Shown: positions 42,516-50,791 of the stretch, piece after piece
Layout of the letters: every line of letters begins with the position of its first letter
Numbering within the stretch: the stretch's first letter is position 1
NCBI GenBank assembly: GCA_964579505.1
Contig: CAZOGC010000001.1
Coordinates: 62,001-126,000 of the forward strand
DNA from: JAJYSO01 sp964579505
Lineage (GTDB): Bacteria; Bacteroidota; Bacteroidia; Flavobacteriales; Flavobacteriaceae
Reading direction: 5' to 3'
Length of the DNA stretch: 64,000 nucleotides
Notes under the pieces: model-generated
The model's input: the letters and a program-made list of their open reading frames with translations, nothing else
Databases searched by the model: none
Told to the model about the DNA's origin: nothing
Program-made: the position numbers and the translations under genes

Positions 42516-44228
42516 ATGAATGAAGTTTTGAAGCGAGCAAAGTCTTGGCTTTCTACTGTTTTTGATGAGCAGACCCAACAAAAAGTACAAGAACTCATCG
42601 CCAGTGATTCAAAGGAGTTAAAAGAGAGTTTTTTTAAGGATTTAGCGTTTGGTACCGGCGGTATGCGTGGCATAATGGGCGTGGGCACCAATCGAATTAA
42701 TAAATATACATTAGGTAAAAACACGCAAGGTATTGCTGCTTACATGAAGCGTGTTTTTCCCGGTGAGGCACATAAAGTGGTTATTGCTCACGACTGCCGT
42801 CATAACAGTAAAGAATTTGCGCAGTTGGTAGCCGATGTGTTTTCAGCAAATGGCGTGCAGGTGTTTCTGTTTTCAGACTTAAGACCTACACCCGAGTTGT
42901 CTTTTGCGGTACGGTATTTAAACTGCCACTGTGGAATTGTGTTAACGGCCAGCCATAACCCACCAGAATATAACGGCTATAAAGTATATTGGCAAGATGG
43001 CGGGCAATTGGTGCCCCCTCAAGATAAGGAAATTATTGAAGCAATCGGAAAGGTTGACTATGCTGATATTAATTTTGAAGCAAATCCTGAGTTGATAAAA
43101 TTTATTGATGCAGCCGTAGATGAGGCTTTCTGTAAAATGGCCGTTCAGAATACTTCTTTTGACGTTTCGGACGCTGCAAAAGCAAATTTAAAAATTGCGT
43201 ACACCGCTTTGCATGGCACTTCTATAACGGTGGTACCTAAAGCCTTGGCACAAGCGGGATTTACCGATGTGCATAGTGTTAAAGAACAAGCTGAACCTGA
43301 TGGCGATTTTCCTACCGTGGTTTCGCCAAATCCGGAAGAGCCGGCTGCATTGAAGATGGCGTTAGCGTTGGCAGACCAAGTAAATGCTGATATTGTAATT
43401 GGTACCGATCCGGATGCAGATAGACTAGGAGTGGCAGTACGCGATTTAGATGGAAACATGATTTTGCTTAACGGCAACCAAACCATGGTGATGCTTACCG
43501 ATTTCTTGCTGAAAAATTTTTCAGAAAAAGGATTAAAAGGAAATGAGTTTATTGCCTCTACAGTGGTTTCAACCCCTTTGATGCTTAAACTAGGAGAAAC
43601 CTATGGGGTGGAATGTAAACTGGGGCTTACCGGATTTAAGTGGATTGCCAAGATGGTAAAAGATTTTCCTCAACAAAAATTTTTAGGGGGAGGAGAAGAG
43701 AGTTTTGGGTTTATGGTAGGTGATGATGTACGCGATAAAGATTCTGTTTCTTCTATCTTGTTAGCGTGTACATTGGCTGCAAAAGCAAAGGCTGCGGGTT
43801 CTTCTTTTTATAAAGAATTGCTTCAATTGTATGTAAAACACGGGTTATATCAAGAGCGATTGGTGTCGCTAGTTAAAAAAGGCATAGAAGGAGCTGAAGA
43901 AATTAAACAGATGATGGCGGGATATAGAGAAAATCCGCCGGTAGATTTTGACGGTATAAAAGTGAAATACCTAGAAGACTATGCAGTTAGTGAACGGTTA
44001 GATATGGTAACCGGAGAGAGAGAAACCATAGCGTTTCCAGCCTCTAATGTGTTGATTTTTTATCTAGAAGACGGCAGCCAGATTGCAGCTCGCCCTAGCG
44101 GAACAGAGCCTAAGATAAAATTTTATGTAAGCGTACAAGGAAAAATTGATGCTATAAGCGAGTTTGCAGAAGCGCAACAAAAATTAAACAAAAAGATAGA
44201 CAGACTACTAAAAGTGATTGGACTGTAA
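42516..44228 (+). CDS. Phospho-sugar mutase (phosphoglucomutase/phosphomannomutase family)
   Basis: A 570-residue alpha-D-phosphohexomutase of the long PgcA-like type. Landmarks: FGTGGMRGIMG near the start, the phosphoserine loop LTASHNPPEYNGYK, the metal loop GTDPDADRLGVAV, the sugar loop GGGEESFGFMVG and the phosphate loop RPSGTEPKIKFYV. It moves phosphate between C1 and C6 of glucose or mannose, through a sugar bisphosphate. The start MNEVLKRAK at 42516 is chosen since the longer frame begins within the -7 box. The ABC exporter follows after 51 nt on the same strand. Glucose versus mannose preference cannot be read safely. Confidence 0.94.
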   Translation: MNEVLKRAKSWLSTVFDEQTQQKVQELIASDSKELKESFFKDLAFGTGGMRGIMGVGTNRINKYTLGKNTQGIAAYMKRVFPGEAHKVVIAHDCRHNSKEFAQLVADVFSANGVQVFLFSDLRPTPELSFAVRYLNCHCGIVLTASHNPPEYNGYKVYWQDGGQLVPPQDKEIIEAIGKVDYADINFEANPELIKFIDAAVDEAFCKMAVQNTSFDVSDAAKANLKIAYTALHGTSITVVPKALAQAGFTDVHSVKEQAEPDGDFPTVVSPNPEEPAALKMALALADQVNADIVIGTDPDADRLGVAVRDLDGNMILLNGNQTMVMLTDFLLKNFSEKGLKGNEFIASTVVSTPLMLKLGETYGVECKLGLTGFKWIAKMVKDFPQQKFLGGGEESFGFMVGDDVRDKDSVSSILLACTLAAKAKAAGSSFYKELLQLYVKHGLYQERLVSLVKKGIEGAEEIKQMMAGYRENPPVDFDGIKVKYLEDYAVSERLDMVTGERETIAFPASNVLIFYLEDGSQIAARPSGTEPKIKFYVSVQGKIDAISEFAEAQQKLNKKIDRLLKVIGL

Positions 44229-44279
44229 CCAGCTTTTTGGGGTAAGAAAAATACCGCGAGTTATACACAAAAGAAGTTT

Positions 44280-46109
44280 ATGAAATATTTTAAAAAGATA
44301 TTGGCTTTTGCCAAACCTTATAAACATTATGGGGTATTGAATGTTATTTTTAATATTCTATATGCCTTGTTTAGCACTTTGGCTTTTTTAGCGTTTATTC
44401 CTATGCTGCAAGTGCTTTTTCAAGAACAGCGTCCTGTTTTGCAAAAACCGGTATGGAATGGAGAAGTAGGGGGATTAAAAGATTTTTTGAGTAATTATGG
44501 TAATTACTTTATGAATCAACAAATAACGGAGCACGGACAGATTTCGGCGTTGGTTTCTATTTGTGTTTTGTTGATTGTATTGTTTTTTTTAAAAAACTTG
44601 TTTGGCTACTTAGCCAAGTATTTTATTGCCAATTTGCAGAACGGAATGTTGCGGGGAATTCGCGATAAGCTGTACCGTAAGATGACAGAATTGCCTATCT
44701 CGTTTTTTACCGAGAAAAAGAAAGGCGATTTTATCTCGCGCATTACCAGTGATGTACAGGTTATTCAAACCTCGGTATTAAATATGCTTGAGTTGTTTGT
44801 AAAAGAGCCTCTTACCATCATTTTTACGTTGTTAGGAATGATTATCATTAGCTGGCAACTCACGCTTTTTGTGTTGTTGTTTTTGCCGATTTCGGGGCTG
44901 TTAATTTCAGCTATCGGAAAAAAATTAAAATCAGATTCTACACGTGCGCAAGAAGAAAGTGCTCAATTTTTATCTATTACAGAAGAAACTTTGTCGAGCC
45001 TTAAAATCGTGAAGGGTTTTAATGCAGAAGAAAAGTTTAGAGACAAATTTTCTGCCAGTATAGTACGGCTTAACCATATTTTAAATTCGTTGTTGCACCG
45101 TCAAAATTTAGCCTCGCCTTTAAGTGAATTTTTAGGCGTGGTAGTTATTACTATTGTACTTTGGTTTGGAGGTAGAATGGTGTTGATAGAACATACCTTA
45201 AATGCCGCCTCATTTATTGGGTTTTTAACGTTGACCTATAATATACTCAACCCGGCTAAGAATATTTCTAAGGCTATGTATAGTATTCAAAAAGGAAATG
45301 CTTGTGCTGAACGAATTTTAGAGGTAATTGAACGAGAAACCAGTATTAAAGATGCGCCTAATGCGATAGAAAAAACAGCATTTGATAAAAGTATTACTGT
45401 TGAAAATATCTCTTTTAGCTATGAAGAAGATAAAGTGCTAAAAGATTTTTCTATGCAAGTAGAAAAAGGAAAAACAGTAGCGTTGGTAGGGCAATCGGGT
45501 AGTGGAAAAAGTACGATTGCCAATTTGGTGACTCGTTTTTACGATGTGCAAGAAGGCGCTATTAAAATAGATGGCATCAATATAAAAGAGGTTACCAAAA
45601 AATCGTTACGAAACCTAATAGGGCTAGTTACACAAGACTCTATTCTTTTCAACGATTCGGTACGCAACAACGTGGCCTTGGGAAAAGATGGCGCCACTGA
45701 AGAAGAAATTATTGAAGCACTAAAAGTTGCTAATGCATGGGAGTTTGTGTCAGAATTACCACATAAGCTAGATGAGAATATTGGTGATGGTGGCGGTAAA
45801 TTGAGCGGCGGCCAAAAACAACGCCTTTCTATTGCACGTGCCGTGTTGCGCGACTCGCCTATTATGATTTTAGATGAAGCCACATCAGCTTTAGATACTG
45901 AAAGTGAAAAGTTGGTACAAACGGCTCTAGAAAAAATGACGGCAAATCGCACTTCTATTGTCATTGCTCACCGTTTATCGACCATTCAAAATGCGGATAA
46001 TATTATTGTGATGCAACGCGGGCAGATTGTAGAACAAGGAAAACACCACGAATTATTGGCTAAAAACGGAACGTATAAAAAGCTGGTAGAAATGCAGTCT
46101 TTTGATTAG
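44280..46109 (+). CDS. MsbA-like ABC exporter (fused membrane and ATPase domains)
   Basis: A 609-residue half-transporter. Six membrane helices (about 15-335) with the intracellular loop sequence RDKLYRKMTELPISFFTEKK, then an ATPase domain with Walker A GQSGSGKST (about 402-410), Q-loop VTQDSILFND, signature LSGGQKQR (about 508) and Walker B IMILDEATSALD (about 527), and the H-loop IAHRLST. It would work as a homodimer. The nearest well-known relatives export lipid A core or drugs; MsbA function is plausible in a Gram-negative but other lipid or drug exporters look alike. Confidence 0.92.
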   Translation: MKYFKKILAFAKPYKHYGVLNVIFNILYALFSTLAFLAFIPMLQVLFQEQRPVLQKPVWNGEVGGLKDFLSNYGNYFMNQQITEHGQISALVSICVLLIVLFFLKNLFGYLAKYFIANLQNGMLRGIRDKLYRKMTELPISFFTEKKKGDFISRITSDVQVIQTSVLNMLELFVKEPLTIIFTLLGMIIISWQLTLFVLLFLPISGLLISAIGKKLKSDSTRAQEESAQFLSITEETLSSLKIVKGFNAEEKFRDKFSASIVRLNHILNSLLHRQNLASPLSEFLGVVVITIVLWFGGRMVLIEHTLNAASFIGFLTLTYNILNPAKNISKAMYSIQKGNACAERILEVIERETSIKDAPNAIEKTAFDKSITVENISFSYEEDKVLKDFSMQVEKGKTVALVGQSGSGKSTIANLVTRFYDVQEGAIKIDGINIKEVTKKSLRNLIGLVTQDSILFNDSVRNNVALGKDGATEEEIIEALKVANAWEFVSELPHKLDENIGDGGGKLSGGQKQRLSIARAVLRDSPIMILDEATSALDTESEKLVQTALEKMTANRTSIVIAHRLSTIQNADNIIVMQRGQIVEQGKHHELLAKNGTYKKLVEMQSFD

Positions 46110-46156
46110 CGTTTCTTTTTTCTGAGTTGGTCAATTCAACTATCTATATTAAATAG

Positions 46157-46207
46157 TAAAATCCTCTCCTAGACGTTTTTTGAAAAGAAAATCGCTTAGA
46201 AGAGGAT
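46157..46207 (-). terminator. Terminator of the DUF4382 gene
   Basis: ATCCTCTCCTAG (46161-46172) pairs with TTAGAAGAGGAT (46196-46207) at 10 of 12 positions, with an inner T/A-rich hairpin. On the minus strand the stem is followed by TTTACTATTT. Confidence 0.55.
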
Positions 46208-46232
46208 AATAGAATGAAAAGAAGTTATTTCT

Positions 46233-47042
46233 TTAGTGAAGCGTTATGGTATCTAATTTAGTAACTTTTCCAACTTCTACATTTACATTTGTCAATGTGT
46301 CTGCACTAAAGCCTGTAGAGTCAGCAGGAGTAAAAAGTAGGGTATAAGAACCTGCCGGTACTCCCCAAAGTTTATATTCACCGTTTGCATTTGGCGTTGT
46401 TCCAAGTGTGTCCGTACCTTGAATAGCGGTTATCTGAGCCTGTGCTTCAGTTGGTAATATTACACCTTCTATTGCTCCACCTGAAGCTTTGGCAAAAGCA
46501 CGAATAACAGGTTTCAAAATGTAATTATTACTATTCCCCGCATCTACAATAGAGCGGGCAGCATCGAAGTCTAATACTAATGCGTAGGGTATTCCGGGTT
46601 CCAAAGTTGCATGAATATTTAGTTTTAAACCTGATTGTTGAGCGGAAGGAGTTTTAAGCGGAATCTTAGTTCCATCATTCATTTCAATAGAGTTGTTACC
46701 CCCAAGTACCAATCTGATTTGAGAAACCTTTCCTGCCGGTAAATCTACAGCGGCTAAGATAGTATCTTGACCATTCCTAAGGGTCAATAAATTATAAAGG
46801 CCTGGTCGAAACATTGGAACATCTGTCCATCCATTATTACCTCCTGTATCTTCTCCTGATGCTTTTACCTCAACAGATTGAATGTCAATCCATACAGCTT
46901 TATAGTTAGCAGGGGCATCTGTTAAATAAACCTCCAATCGAGAAGAAGCAGGTATATCATCAGATTCATTATTACAAGAGCTAAGAAGAAAAATGGTCGC
47001 AACTATGGTAAGTCCACTTATTATCCATTTTGGTGTTTTCAT
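46233..47042 (-). CDS. DUF4382 lipoprotein with carboxypeptidase-regulatory-like domain
   Basis: A 269-residue protein with a lipoprotein signal (LLSSC, Cys about 23, followed by Asn). Residues about 35-185 form a DUF4382 domain (LEVYLTDAPANYKAVWIDIQ, GLYNLLTLRNGQDTILA, LVLDFDAARSIV). The C-terminal part (about 190-265: GAIEGVILPTEAQAQITA, WGVPAGSYTLLFTP) resembles a CarboxypepD_reg-like beta sandwich. Probably anchored in the periplasm or at the surface. The function of DUF4382 is unknown. Two codons upstream of the ATG at 47042 open with TTG and are not used. Confidence 0.85.
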   Translation of the reverse strand: MKTPKWIISGLTIVATIFLLSSCNNESDDIPASSRLEVYLTDAPANYKAVWIDIQSVEVKASGEDTGGNNGWTDVPMFRPGLYNLLTLRNGQDTILAAVDLPAGKVSQIRLVLGGNNSIEMNDGTKIPLKTPSAQQSGLKLNIHATLEPGIPYALVLDFDAARSIVDAGNSNNYILKPVIRAFAKASGGAIEGVILPTEAQAQITAIQGTDTLGTTPNANGEYKLWGVPAGSYTLLFTPADSTGFSADTLTNVNVEVGKVTKLDTITLH

Positions 47043-47335
47043 AATCAAGAATTTAATTTTTTATTCATCAAAAGATACAATTGTCATGCCAATCCTGTTA
47101 ATCTAAGGCAGGACTAACACTTTGGCAATACTGTCTTTTAATGTAGTTCATAATATGGGTAAATTTTCATCATTGTTGGGGAATTTTTCAGCGTGGTAAT
47201 GTATAAATGTGAAACAGCTTTTTGGTTTAGTATCTATGAAATGTTTCGATTGGGTTCATTTAAAATATACGGAATTTTGCGCAAACACTTGTCTCATTAG
47301 CATTCTATAATCTAAAGGGAGAAAAGATGTATAGA
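47043..47335. other. Spacer upstream of the antiporter gene
   Basis: No plausible frame, repeat or RNA structure seen. TATCTTTT at about 47071-47078 on the minus strand is a near -7 box for the DUF4382 gene. Confidence 0.4.
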
Positions 47336-47364
47336 TTGTCCAAAAAAAAATTGAATTATCTTTG
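47336..47364 (+). promoter_or_regulatory. Promoter of the CPA2 antiporter gene
   Basis: TTG (47336-47338), 18-nt spacer, TATCTTTG (47357-47364), 19 nt before the ATG at 47384. Confidence 0.82.
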
Positions 47365-47383
47365 TATGAATTAAAATTATTCT

Positions 47384-49366
47384 ATGGATTTATCGGTATT
47401 ACAAGATATACTCGTACTATTAGGCTTTTCGGTTGTCATTGTTTTTATGTTACAAAGAGCTAAGCTCCCTTCTATTTTGGGGTTTATTATTACCGGAATT
47501 ATTATTGGGCCTTATGGACTGAGTTTAGTGAATGCGGTAGATCAGGTAGAAACTATTGCTGAAATAGGAGTTATTCTCTTACTTTTTGTAGTAGGAATGG
47601 AGCTATCTATTAAGCAATTGTCTTTAATAAAAAAGACGGTTTTTATAGGAGGCTTTTTACAGATAGCGCTTACCGTAGCTATCTCGGCAGTAGTATATCA
47701 TTTTTTTGGAGCAAAGTGGAGTGAAGCGGTATTTATAGGCTTCTTATTTTCTTTATCTAGTACGGCTATTGTCTTAAAAGTTTTACAAGACCGTAACCAG
47801 ATTTCGGAGGCACATGGAAGAAACACGTTAGCTATTCTTATTTTTCAAGACCTCATTGTGGTTCCTATGATGCTGGTTACCCCCATTATGGCTGGTAAGT
47901 CAGCTAATATTACACAAGATATTGTGGGGCTACTGGTAAAAACGCTTATTGTAGTGGGGATAACCATTGTGTTGGCTCGTTATGTAGTGCCAAAATTTAT
48001 GTATTTGGTAGCTAAAACCAGAAGTAAAGAACTTTTTCTGTTAGCCACTATTACCATTTGTTTTGCGGTGGCTTATCTTACTTCTATGGCCGGGCTTTCT
48101 TTGGCATTAGGAGCTTTCTTGGCAGGACTTATTATCTCTGAGTCAGAGTACAGTCATCAGGCTACGAGTACCATTTTACCCTTTAGAGAGTTGTTTACCT
48201 CCTTCTTTTTCATCTCTATAGGAATGTTGCTAAATATTAGTTTTTTTGTAGCTCATATTGGGTTGGTATTGATATTGGTGGTTGCTGTTTTTATAGTGAA
48301 GACAGCCGCTACCGGGCTGGCCATCCGGGTGCTAAAATACCCGCCTAAAACGGTTTTGTTAACCGCTTTGGCGTTGTTTCAAGTGGGTGAATTTTCGTTT
48401 ATACTCTCTACCATTGGTATAGAAAATGGGTTGTTAAGTGATGAAGTCTATCAGTATTTCTTGGCAGTAGCAATTTGTTCGATGTTGCTCACCCCTTTTG
48501 TAATTATTTATGGAGATAATATTACGAAAGTAATAATGAAATTAGGGCTGATGGGAAAAGTGCGTGAACGAATAGAAACCCCACAAGAATTGGAAGATAT
48601 TCCGGGTGAAACACTAGAAAATCATTTAATTATAGTAGGGTATGGAATAAATGGACGAGGCTTGGCACGGGCAGCTCAGTATTGTCATATTCCGTATGTG
48701 GTTTTAGAAACCAATGCAAAGACGGTTACTAAAGAAAAAGCAAACGGCATACCGATTCTTTTTGGAGACGCTTCTGAAGACCATATCTTAAATCATGTTA
48801 ATCTGTATCATGCCAGAGCAGTGGTAGTAGCTGTACCCGATTTACAGGTTACGCAAAATATTATTGTAGCCGTTCGTAGCATTACGCAATCAGTGCGGCT
48901 ATTGGTGCGTACGCGTTACGTAAAACAGATAGAAGAATTAAAAGCAATGGGAGCAGATGAAGTGATTCCGGAAGAATTAGAAGCCTCTGTTGAAATGTTT
49001 TCTCGAATTATGCATACTTTTCTCATTCCGGAAGATGAGATAGCTGATTTTGTAGAAGTTATTCGGTCTGATAATTATGATCTCTTTCAAGAAAAGACCA
49101 AATTTCCTGTCACGTTTAAAAGCAATTATATTCCGGATTTTAATATAACCTGTCTTCGCGTGTATAAAGATAGTGGAACTCCTGTTGGAAAGAGCCTAGA
49201 AAATTTAAACTTACGGGCAGAATTTGGTATAAATGTTATTGCAATTTCTAGAGATGATAAATTACTGCCTTCTGTGAATGCAGAAGAAGAAATTAAACAA
49301 AATGATTTGCTCTATGTACAAGGTGAGGTTTCTTGTATAGAGAATTTTAGAAAGACAATTAGCTAA
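47384..49366 (+). CDS. CPA2 family monovalent cation:proton antiporter with RCK domains (KefB/YbaL-like)
   Basis: A 660-residue membrane protein. About 12 helices (1-380) carry family features such as LGFIITGIIIGPYG, GVILLLFVVGMELS, SSTAIVLKVLQD and ALGAFLAGLIISES. A TrkA-N (RCK) nucleotide-binding domain follows (about 410-530; LIIVGYGINGRGLARAA), then a TrkA-C domain (about 570-655). Such proteins exchange K+ or Na+ for protons and are gated by nucleotides or glutathione adducts. No KefF-like ancillary gene lies nearby. Ion preference is not readable. It has a complete promoter at 47336. Confidence 0.92.
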   Translation: MDLSVLQDILVLLGFSVVIVFMLQRAKLPSILGFIITGIIIGPYGLSLVNAVDQVETIAEIGVILLLFVVGMELSIKQLSLIKKTVFIGGFLQIALTVAISAVVYHFFGAKWSEAVFIGFLFSLSSTAIVLKVLQDRNQISEAHGRNTLAILIFQDLIVVPMMLVTPIMAGKSANITQDIVGLLVKTLIVVGITIVLARYVVPKFMYLVAKTRSKELFLLATITICFAVAYLTSMAGLSLALGAFLAGLIISESEYSHQATSTILPFRELFTSFFFISIGMLLNISFFVAHIGLVLILVVAVFIVKTAATGLAIRVLKYPPKTVLLTALALFQVGEFSFILSTIGIENGLLSDEVYQYFLAVAICSMLLTPFVIIYGDNITKVIMKLGLMGKVRERIETPQELEDIPGETLENHLIIVGYGINGRGLARAAQYCHIPYVVLETNAKTVTKEKANGIPILFGDASEDHILNHVNLYHARAVVVAVPDLQVTQNIIVAVRSITQSVRLLVRTRYVKQIEELKAMGADEVIPEELEASVEMFSRIMHTFLIPEDEIADFVEVIRSDNYDLFQEKTKFPVTFKSNYIPDFNITCLRVYKDSGTPVGKSLENLNLRAEFGINVIAISRDDKLLPSVNAEEEIKQNDLLYVQGEVSCIENFRKTIS

Positions 49367-49405
49367 TAAATGAGGCTGTTTTATAAACAGATACTTGATT
49401 TATTG

Positions 49406-49439
49406 TTGTACGGGTTGTTTATTATAAACTGTATATTTG
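49406..49439 (+). promoter_or_regulatory. Promoter of the outer-membrane barrel gene; decides the start
   Basis: TTG (49406-49408), 23-nt spacer, TATATTTG (49432-49439). The longer open frame begins at a TTG overlapping this box (49437), so the start is the ATG at 49464. Confidence 0.68.
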
Positions 49440-49463
49440 TTGAGAAAAATAGATTTAATTTTT

Positions 49464-50045
49464 ATGAAAAGAGCACTTTTTTTTCTTCTCGCACTTGTAA
49501 TCTTTGGAACAGCACAGGCTCAGCAAGACCACGATGGCTTTGCCAAAGGTGATATGTTTATCTCTGGCGCCCTCGGTTATAGTTCTGTTTCGTATCCCGA
49601 TCATTCTGAAGAGCAAAATTTTACTATTTCTCCCCGGTTTGGATACTTTTTAAACGATTTTATTGCACTAGGAGCTCGTTTAGGGTATGCTTTACAAGAT
49701 AGAAAGAATACGCTGGGTCACAGAGTAGCAGATAATTCAACCCTTACAATTGGTGTTTTTGGTCGCTATTATTTACTACCCGGTAGTAAGTTTTCTATTT
49801 ATGGAGAGCTCGGGGTGGGCTTTGGGGCAACTAAGAATATTGCAGACGATTGGACTAACGGAGTGAACGCTTGGTTTTCGCCCGGGTTGAGTTATTTTGT
49901 AGGACGCCATTTTGCCTTAGAAGCTAGTTTTGGAGTACTTTCTTATCACACTGTAAATGCCCAAGGAGTGAGTGGTTCTACCCATAGTTTTGAAGCGGGA
50001 ATTGACTTAGAGGATATAAACTTTGGCATTATCTATAAATTCTAG
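49464..50045 (+). CDS. Outer-membrane beta-barrel protein (OmpA-like barrel, porin family)
   Basis: A 193-residue secreted protein with signal MKRALFFLLALVIFGTAQAQ. The mature part alternates hydrophobic strands (MFISGALGYSSVSYP, FTISPRFGYFLNDFIALGARL, LTIGVFGRYYLLP, KFSIYGELGVGFGA, FSPGLSYFVGRHFALEASFG) and ends INFGIIYKF with a terminal Phe, as expected of an eight-stranded barrel. It lacks an OmpA peptidoglycan-binding domain. Function unknown beyond an outer-membrane location. The adenosyltransferase gene follows after 41 nt. Confidence 0.87.
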   Translation: MKRALFFLLALVIFGTAQAQQDHDGFAKGDMFISGALGYSSVSYPDHSEEQNFTISPRFGYFLNDFIALGARLGYALQDRKNTLGHRVADNSTLTIGVFGRYYLLPGSKFSIYGELGVGFGATKNIADDWTNGVNAWFSPGLSYFVGRHFALEASFGVLSYHTVNAQGVSGSTHSFEAGIDLEDINFGIIYKF

Positions 50046-50086
50046 TTCTTCATTTTCTATAAAACCCAAAATAGAAGACATAAATT

Positions 50087-50656
50087 ATGAGAATATATAC
50101 AAAAACAGGTGATAAAGGAACCACCTCTCTTTTTGGAGGTACACGCGTTCCTAAACACCACATCAGAATAGATACATATGGAACAGTAGATGAACTTAAT
50201 ACCCATATAGGCATGTTGCGTAGTTTAGATATTGCCTCTATTCACAAACTGTTTTTACAAACCATACAAGCTGATTTATTTACCATGGGTTCTGAATTGG
50301 CCACAGACCCTAAAAAAGCAACGCTTAAAAATGGAAAAGAGCGTTTACGTATCTCTAAAATTGCCGGTACGGATGTAGAAAAACTAGAGCATGCTATTGA
50401 TAAAATGAATGAGAGTTTACCGCCTATAAAGAATTTCGTCCTTCCCGGCGGGCATCCTATCGTGGCACAATGCCATATTGCACGCACAGTGTGCAGAAGG
50501 GCAGAACGCTTGGCTACCGCTTTGTTTGAGGTAGACCCTTTTGATGAGGTACTACTTAAATACCTTAACCGATTGTCAGATTTCTTGTTTGTTTTGGCAA
50601 GAAAACTTACCGATGAATTACAGGCTGAAGAAACGCCTTGGATTCCGCCTAAATAA
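50087..50656 (+). CDS. Cob(I)alamin adenosyltransferase, PduO type
   Basis: A 189-residue protein starting MRIYTKTGDKGTTSLFGGTR, the ATP-binding start of PduO-type enzymes. Further family residues are YGTVDELNTHIGM, the FVLPGGHP segment and the late CRRAERLATALF and YLNRLSDFLFVLAR helices. It attaches the adenosyl group to reduced cobalamin, making coenzyme B12 (for example for methylmalonyl-CoA mutase). No corrin synthesis genes are in view, so it likely works on salvaged B12. Confidence 0.96.
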   Translation: MRIYTKTGDKGTTSLFGGTRVPKHHIRIDTYGTVDELNTHIGMLRSLDIASIHKLFLQTIQADLFTMGSELATDPKKATLKNGKERLRISKIAGTDVEKLEHAIDKMNESLPPIKNFVLPGGHPIVAQCHIARTVCRRAERLATALFEVDPFDEVLLKYLNRLSDFLFVLARKLTDELQAEETPWIPPK

Positions 50657-50759
50657 GCTAATTATTTAGATAAATTCTAGATAGATACGATATACTCTTA
50701 AATTTATCAATACTTATAGTTAAAAGCAGCCCATAATTTCAAAAATGCAGGTAAATTCT

Positions 50760-50767
50760 TACCTTTG
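50760..50767 (+). promoter_or_regulatory. -7 promoter box of the aconitase gene
   Basis: TACCTTTG, a perfect TAnnTTTG, 24 nt upstream of the ATG at 50792. No TTG at standard spacing. Confidence 0.6.
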
Positions 50768-50791
50768 CATTTCTTAAAAATTAAATGAATT

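Noticed and set aside
46171..46186. AGACGTTTTTTGAAAA shared with the start of repeat copy A
   Set aside because: A 16-bp AT-rich match can arise by chance in 64 kb, and the flanks do not match, so it is not counted as a third copy.
49370..49552. 60-codon plus-strand frame after the antiporter gene
   Set aside because: Overlaps the promoter and signal peptide of the outer-membrane barrel in another frame.
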